The translations under genes were made by a program, and so were the position numbers. The notes under the pieces are model-generated. The model was given only the letters and a program-made list of their open reading frames with translations, did no database searches and was not told the DNA's origin. Positions 60,754 to 64,000 of a DNA stretch of 64,000 nucleotides are shown here, in pieces (the first letter of the stretch is position 1; each line of letters opens with the position of its first letter). The DNA is from Saprospiraceae bacterium (GTDB taxonomy: Bacteria > Bacteroidota > Bacteroidia > Chitinophagales > Saprospiraceae), in assembly GCA_019187225.1 (NCBI GenBank), contig JABAQQ010000033.1, forward strand, positions 141,885-205,884, read 5' to 3'.

Positions 60754-63700
60754 ATGAAGTACAAATTCCTTTGCAAGAGCGCGTTGCCGCTCTTGTTGCT
60801 CCTGATGGGCGCACAAATGGCACTCGCGCAATTCACCGTTTCCGGTCGGATTACCGATGCCTCCGGCGAAGGCCTCCCCGGCGCTACCATCGCCGTAGTA
60901 GGCGCTACGCGTGGTACTACAGCCGACCTCGACGGCAACTACCGCCTCGAAGTGCCGGGCACCGCAGCCACGCTCGCTATTTCCTACACGGGTTACAAAA
61001 CGGTCAACGTCCAGGTGACGTCTGCCAACCCTGTGGCCAATGTAATCATGGAAGAGGACTATGCCGGTCTCGAAGAAGTGGTGATCTCAGGTTTGGCGAC
61101 CAACGTCAAACGCGCCAACCTGGCCAACTCCGTCGCTACCATCAGCGCAAAAGAACTAACTGGCGTGACCAACCAAAGCACGATGGACGGCGCCTTGTAC
61201 GGTAAGTTCCGGGGCGCTGAGATCCGCGCCAATTCCGGTGCGCCGGGCGGCGGCATTTCAGTTCGCCTGCGGGGCGTCACCTCGATCTTTGGCAACCAAC
61301 AGCCGCTGTACATCGTGGACGGCGTGTTCGTCAACAACGACGCTATCCCGCTCGGAACCAACATCGTCACGGCAGCAGCTGCCGGTGGCAACGCTTCCAA
61401 CACCCAGGATGATGCTTCCAACCGGATTGCAGACCTGGACCCGGAGGACATCGAAAACATTGAAATCCTGAAAGGCGCGTCGGCAGCAGCCATTTACGGC
61501 TCGCGTGCTGCCGGCGGCGTGGTGGTCATTACGACCAAAAGGGGCAAATCGGGCGATACCCGGGTGACGCTTTCCCAAACCATCGGATTCAGCCAGCCCC
61601 TCAGGCTGCTGGGTATGCGCGAAGGTTGGACCGCACAAAAAATAGCCGACGAATTCTGGGCCCCGCGTCCCAACGAAACCCCGGAACAAACTGCAGCCCG
61701 CGAAGCGGCAAGAGATGCTGACATTGCATTGTTCAACAAAAACGGTGTTACAGACTACGAAAAAGAATTGTACGACAACCGTCCCTTAGCCGCAACTACC
61801 CGTGTAGATGTATCCGGCGGCAACGAAAAAACGAATTTTTTCCTTGGCGGCACTTACAAAAACGAAGGCGGATTGGTAAACAACACAGGTTTTGAAAAAA
61901 TCTCCGGGCGCCTCAATATCGGCCACCGGTTCAACAACTGGCTCGACATCTATGTGACCAACAATTACATCAACTCTACGGCAGACAGGGGATTTTTCAA
62001 CAACTCGAATACGAATGCTACCATCGGCTATGCAGCGGCATTTACCAAGCCCTGGTTCGACCTTTTCCCCGTCGGGAATGACTATCCTGCCATCAACGAG
62101 GTCGGTTCCAACATTCTGGAAACGGTCGCACTCGTCACCAACCGGGAGAACACCAATCGCTACATCGGCGGCGCCACGGTCAACGTCAAACTCTGGAGCA
62201 CGGAGCGGCAGGAGTTGAAAGCCGTCGTGCGGGCCGGCCTCGACCAGTACACCCTGCGCAGCACTTCCATATTCCCGCAAAACCTCTCCTATTTCCGCGA
62301 TCCCGGCACATTGGGCGGTGTATCCATCAGTGGTACGACTGTCAACACCAATACCAACCTGTGGGGCTTTTTGGTCTATACGCTCAATACGACCAATAAT
62401 ATGACTTTCCGCACCCAGCTTGGCGCTACTCAGGATGATTTCAACCAAAATACTGTGCTGACCACTGCCACCGGCCTGAACGGTTCGCAAACCAATGTGG
62501 ACCAATCCGGTAGCGTTTCCGCTTTCCAGCGCCGTTTCCCGCAAAAAGACCGGGGCGTTTTCCTGCAACAAGAGGTCAACTGGCGCGACTTTATCGTAGC
62601 CACTGTCGGCATTCGCGCTGATAAATCCACCAACAACGGCGACGCCAACAAACTGTATTATTACCCGAAAGCCAATCTCGCCCTGAATCTGCATGAGATG
62701 GACAGTTGGACCCTGGAATCCGTCAGCCAGGCCAAATTGCGCGTCGCTTACGGTCAGGCCGGCCGTTTCGCTAATTTTAACGACCGCTTCAATGCAATGG
62801 ACGGGACGTTCATCGCCGGTTCCAATGGTTTGTTTACCAATGTGTTGCGCGGCAACGCGGATGTCGGCCCGGAACGCCAGAGCGAACTCGAATTCGGCAC
62901 CGACCTCGGGTTTTTCAAAAACCGCATCGTCGTAGATGTCACATACTACATCAAATCCATCGACGACTTGTTGCTGCGCGCTGAAGTCCCAACCTCGACG
63001 GGTTATACCCGCCAGGTACTGAACGCCGGAGCATTGCGCAACAACGGCATCGAGATCGGGGTTGACATTACCCCTGTAAAAGGTGCTTTCACCTGGAATA
63101 CCGGCATCAATTTCTGGAAAAATACATCCGAAGTAACCCGCCTCGATATTCCGGCATTCAACATCGGCGGCTTTGCTGCCAGCCTCGGCCAATACCGCAT
63201 CGAAGAAGGCAAAAGCGCCACCCAAATCGTCGGTACCTATGAAGAAGGTTGCGCCGATTGCGACCCGGACGGCGACGGCTTTAAAGTGTACGGCAATGCA
63301 GAGCCGGACTTCAACATGTCGTTCAACAACAGCTTGTATTTTAAAAACTTCGAACTCAATTTCCTTTTCCACTGGAAACAAGGCGGCGACAACATCAACC
63401 TGAGTACCTTCCTCTACGACCTGGGCAAACTCACATGGGATTACGATGACAAAACCCTCGACCCGACAGGTACACTCGGCAACGGCCCATACCGCCTGGC
63501 CGAAACGGATAAAGGCAACACAGGCCCCTGGATCGAAGACGGCGGCTACGTGCGTCTCCGCGAAGCAGGCTTATACTACAATATTCCGAAAAGGGTGTTC
63601 AAGGACAAATGCAGCATGCGCGTGGGCTTCAGCGGACGCAACCTGCTCAACTTCTTTGATTACAACAGCTACGACCCCGAGGTGTCCAACTTCGGCAACA

Positions 63701-63780
63701 ACGTGCTGGCCAACACCGTGGAAGTAACGCCGTTCCCCAGTGCCAAACGCTTCAATTTCCACATTTCCGCCACTTTCTAA
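60754..63780 (+). CDS. SusC/RagA family TonB-linked outer-membrane receptor
   Basis: The 1008-residue protein imports glycans or peptides across the outer membrane with TonB energy. It has a signal peptide ('LPLLLLLMGAQMALAQ'), an N-terminal carboxypeptidase-like domain (27-105, 'VSGRITDASGEGLPGATIAV'), a TonB box region and plug ('LEEVVISGLATNVKRANL', 'NIEILKGASAAAIYGSRAAG', 'GGVVVITTKRG') and a 22-stranded barrel ending in Phe ('FNFHISATF'). No SusD partner gene begins within the 220 bases left of the window, which is unusual. The function is known for the family; the substrate is not. Confidence 0.95.
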   Translation: MKYKFLCKSALPLLLLLMGAQMALAQFTVSGRITDASGEGLPGATIAVVGATRGTTADLDGNYRLEVPGTAATLAISYTGYKTVNVQVTSANPVANVIMEEDYAGLEEVVISGLATNVKRANLANSVATISAKELTGVTNQSTMDGALYGKFRGAEIRANSGAPGGGISVRLRGVTSIFGNQQPLYIVDGVFVNNDAIPLGTNIVTAAAAGGNASNTQDDASNRIADLDPEDIENIEILKGASAAAIYGSRAAGGVVVITTKRGKSGDTRVTLSQTIGFSQPLRLLGMREGWTAQKIADEFWAPRPNETPEQTAAREAARDADIALFNKNGVTDYEKELYDNRPLAATTRVDVSGGNEKTNFFLGGTYKNEGGLVNNTGFEKISGRLNIGHRFNNWLDIYVTNNYINSTADRGFFNNSNTNATIGYAAAFTKPWFDLFPVGNDYPAINEVGSNILETVALVTNRENTNRYIGGATVNVKLWSTERQELKAVVRAGLDQYTLRSTSIFPQNLSYFRDPGTLGGVSISGTTVNTNTNLWGFLVYTLNTTNNMTFRTQLGATQDDFNQNTVLTTATGLNGSQTNVDQSGSVSAFQRRFPQKDRGVFLQQEVNWRDFIVATVGIRADKSTNNGDANKLYYYPKANLALNLHEMDSWTLESVSQAKLRVAYGQAGRFANFNDRFNAMDGTFIAGSNGLFTNVLRGNADVGPERQSELEFGTDLGFFKNRIVVDVTYYIKSIDDLLLRAEVPTSTGYTRQVLNAGALRNNGIEIGVDITPVKGAFTWNTGINFWKNTSEVTRLDIPAFNIGGFAASLGQYRIEEGKSATQIVGTYEEGCADCDPDGDGFKVYGNAEPDFNMSFNNSLYFKNFELNFLFHWKQGGDNINLSTFLYDLGKLTWDYDDKTLDPTGTLGNGPYRLAETDKGNTGPWIEDGGYVRLREAGLYYNIPKRVFKDKCSMRVGFSGRNLLNFFDYNSYDPEVSNFGNNVLANTVEVTPFPSAKRFNFHISATF

Positions 63781-63935
63781 GCCAGACTGCCTGAATAAGA
63801 AGGGCGAAATGCGACATCTTCATTTTCATCAAAAATTGAACGACAATGAAAAATTTAAATATAAAAAAATTCAGTAAAAACTTAGGCATACAACCCAAGT
63901 CTATGTAAAACTGTTTTAGCGAATAAATCTGTTTC

Positions 63936-64000
63936 ATGGCGTTATCAGATGACATATCGGTATTAAAGGATTTGGTCATAGTCTTGCTTGCCAAGGTTGA
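63936..64000 (+). CDS. Partial N-terminus, possibly IS66 transposase (TnpC)
   Basis: An ATG at 63936 opens a frame to the window edge: 'MALSDDISVLKDLVIVLLAK'. This resembles the start of IS66-family TnpC transposases ('lp.d..aLk.lvl.l...v'), which leads into a leucine-zipper helix. Only 21 codons are visible, so the call is weak. The preceding stretch (63781-63935) is AT-rich with no gene seen. Confidence 0.3.
   Translation, partial: MALSDDISVLKDLVIVLLAKV

Noticed and set aside
63752-63994. Minus-strand 80-codon frame at the window end
   Set aside because: Overlaps the susC 3' end, AT-rich, has no features and conflicts with the better plus-strand start at 63936.

Overview
The window reads as a chromosomal piece of a fairly GC-rich member of the Bacteroidota, most likely the Saprospiria or a close relative. 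The evidence is direct: at least seven predicted secreted proteins end in type IX secretion (T9SS) sorting domains of type A or B. There is a SusC/RagA TonB-linked receptor, a bacillithiol enzyme (BshA) and a LytS/LytTR pair. Several genes carry the Bacteroidota promoter form TTG-N20-TAnnTTTG, and Shine-Dalgarno sequences are weak or absent. No rRNA, tRNA or CRISPR array was found.

Layout. 1-1874: end of a membrane-protein gene and fumarylacetoacetase. 2161-8552: four tandem paralogues with ALK-type glycine-rich domains and T9SS tails. 9130-14833: two beta-propeller T9SS proteins. 14916-17336: pyrD and a DEAD-box helicase. 17495-25265 (minus strand): an exopolysaccharide export locus with a TolC-like protein, O-antigen ligase/polymerase, a 37-residue membrane peptide, a glycosyltransferase, a flippase and a Wzc-like protein. 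Heptamer tandem repeats sit at the start of the flippase gene. 25622-32306: tail-specific protease, bshA, a large T9SS type B protein and panC. 32393-36402: DUF4386 protein, a PAP2/vanadium-haloperoxidase-like protein, LytS and LytTR. 36417-37388: a MazF-like toxin gene broken by an in-frame TGA plus its antitoxin, bracketed by two copies of a permease gene tail. 37353-42504: YbbP-like ABC permease, divergent TesA-like lipase, lipoprotein, DUF486 protein and nitroreductase. 42587-51577: an accessory block with a secreted TPR-CHAT protease-like protein followed by an ECF sigma factor and a membrane anti-sigma factor, and divergently an M23-like/propeller protein, a PLAT-like protein and two secreted proteins of unknown role. 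51786-60349: secreted glycoside-hydrolase-like protein, Rpn nuclease, parE, TPR adenylate cyclase and a sodium:solute symporter. 60754-64000: SusC-like receptor without an adjacent SusD, then a possible transposase start at the window edge.

The most interesting part is the TPR-CHAT / sigma / anti-sigma operon. It carries the parts of a proteolysis-controlled sigma switch (caspase-like His-Cys dyad, ECF sigma, single-span anti-sigma) without any CRISPR genes, and the CHAT protein has a signal peptide, which would place it on the same side of the membrane as the anti-sigma sensor domain. The functional link is inference. The window is also rich in palindromic and simple tandem repeats, some of which invade coding ends.
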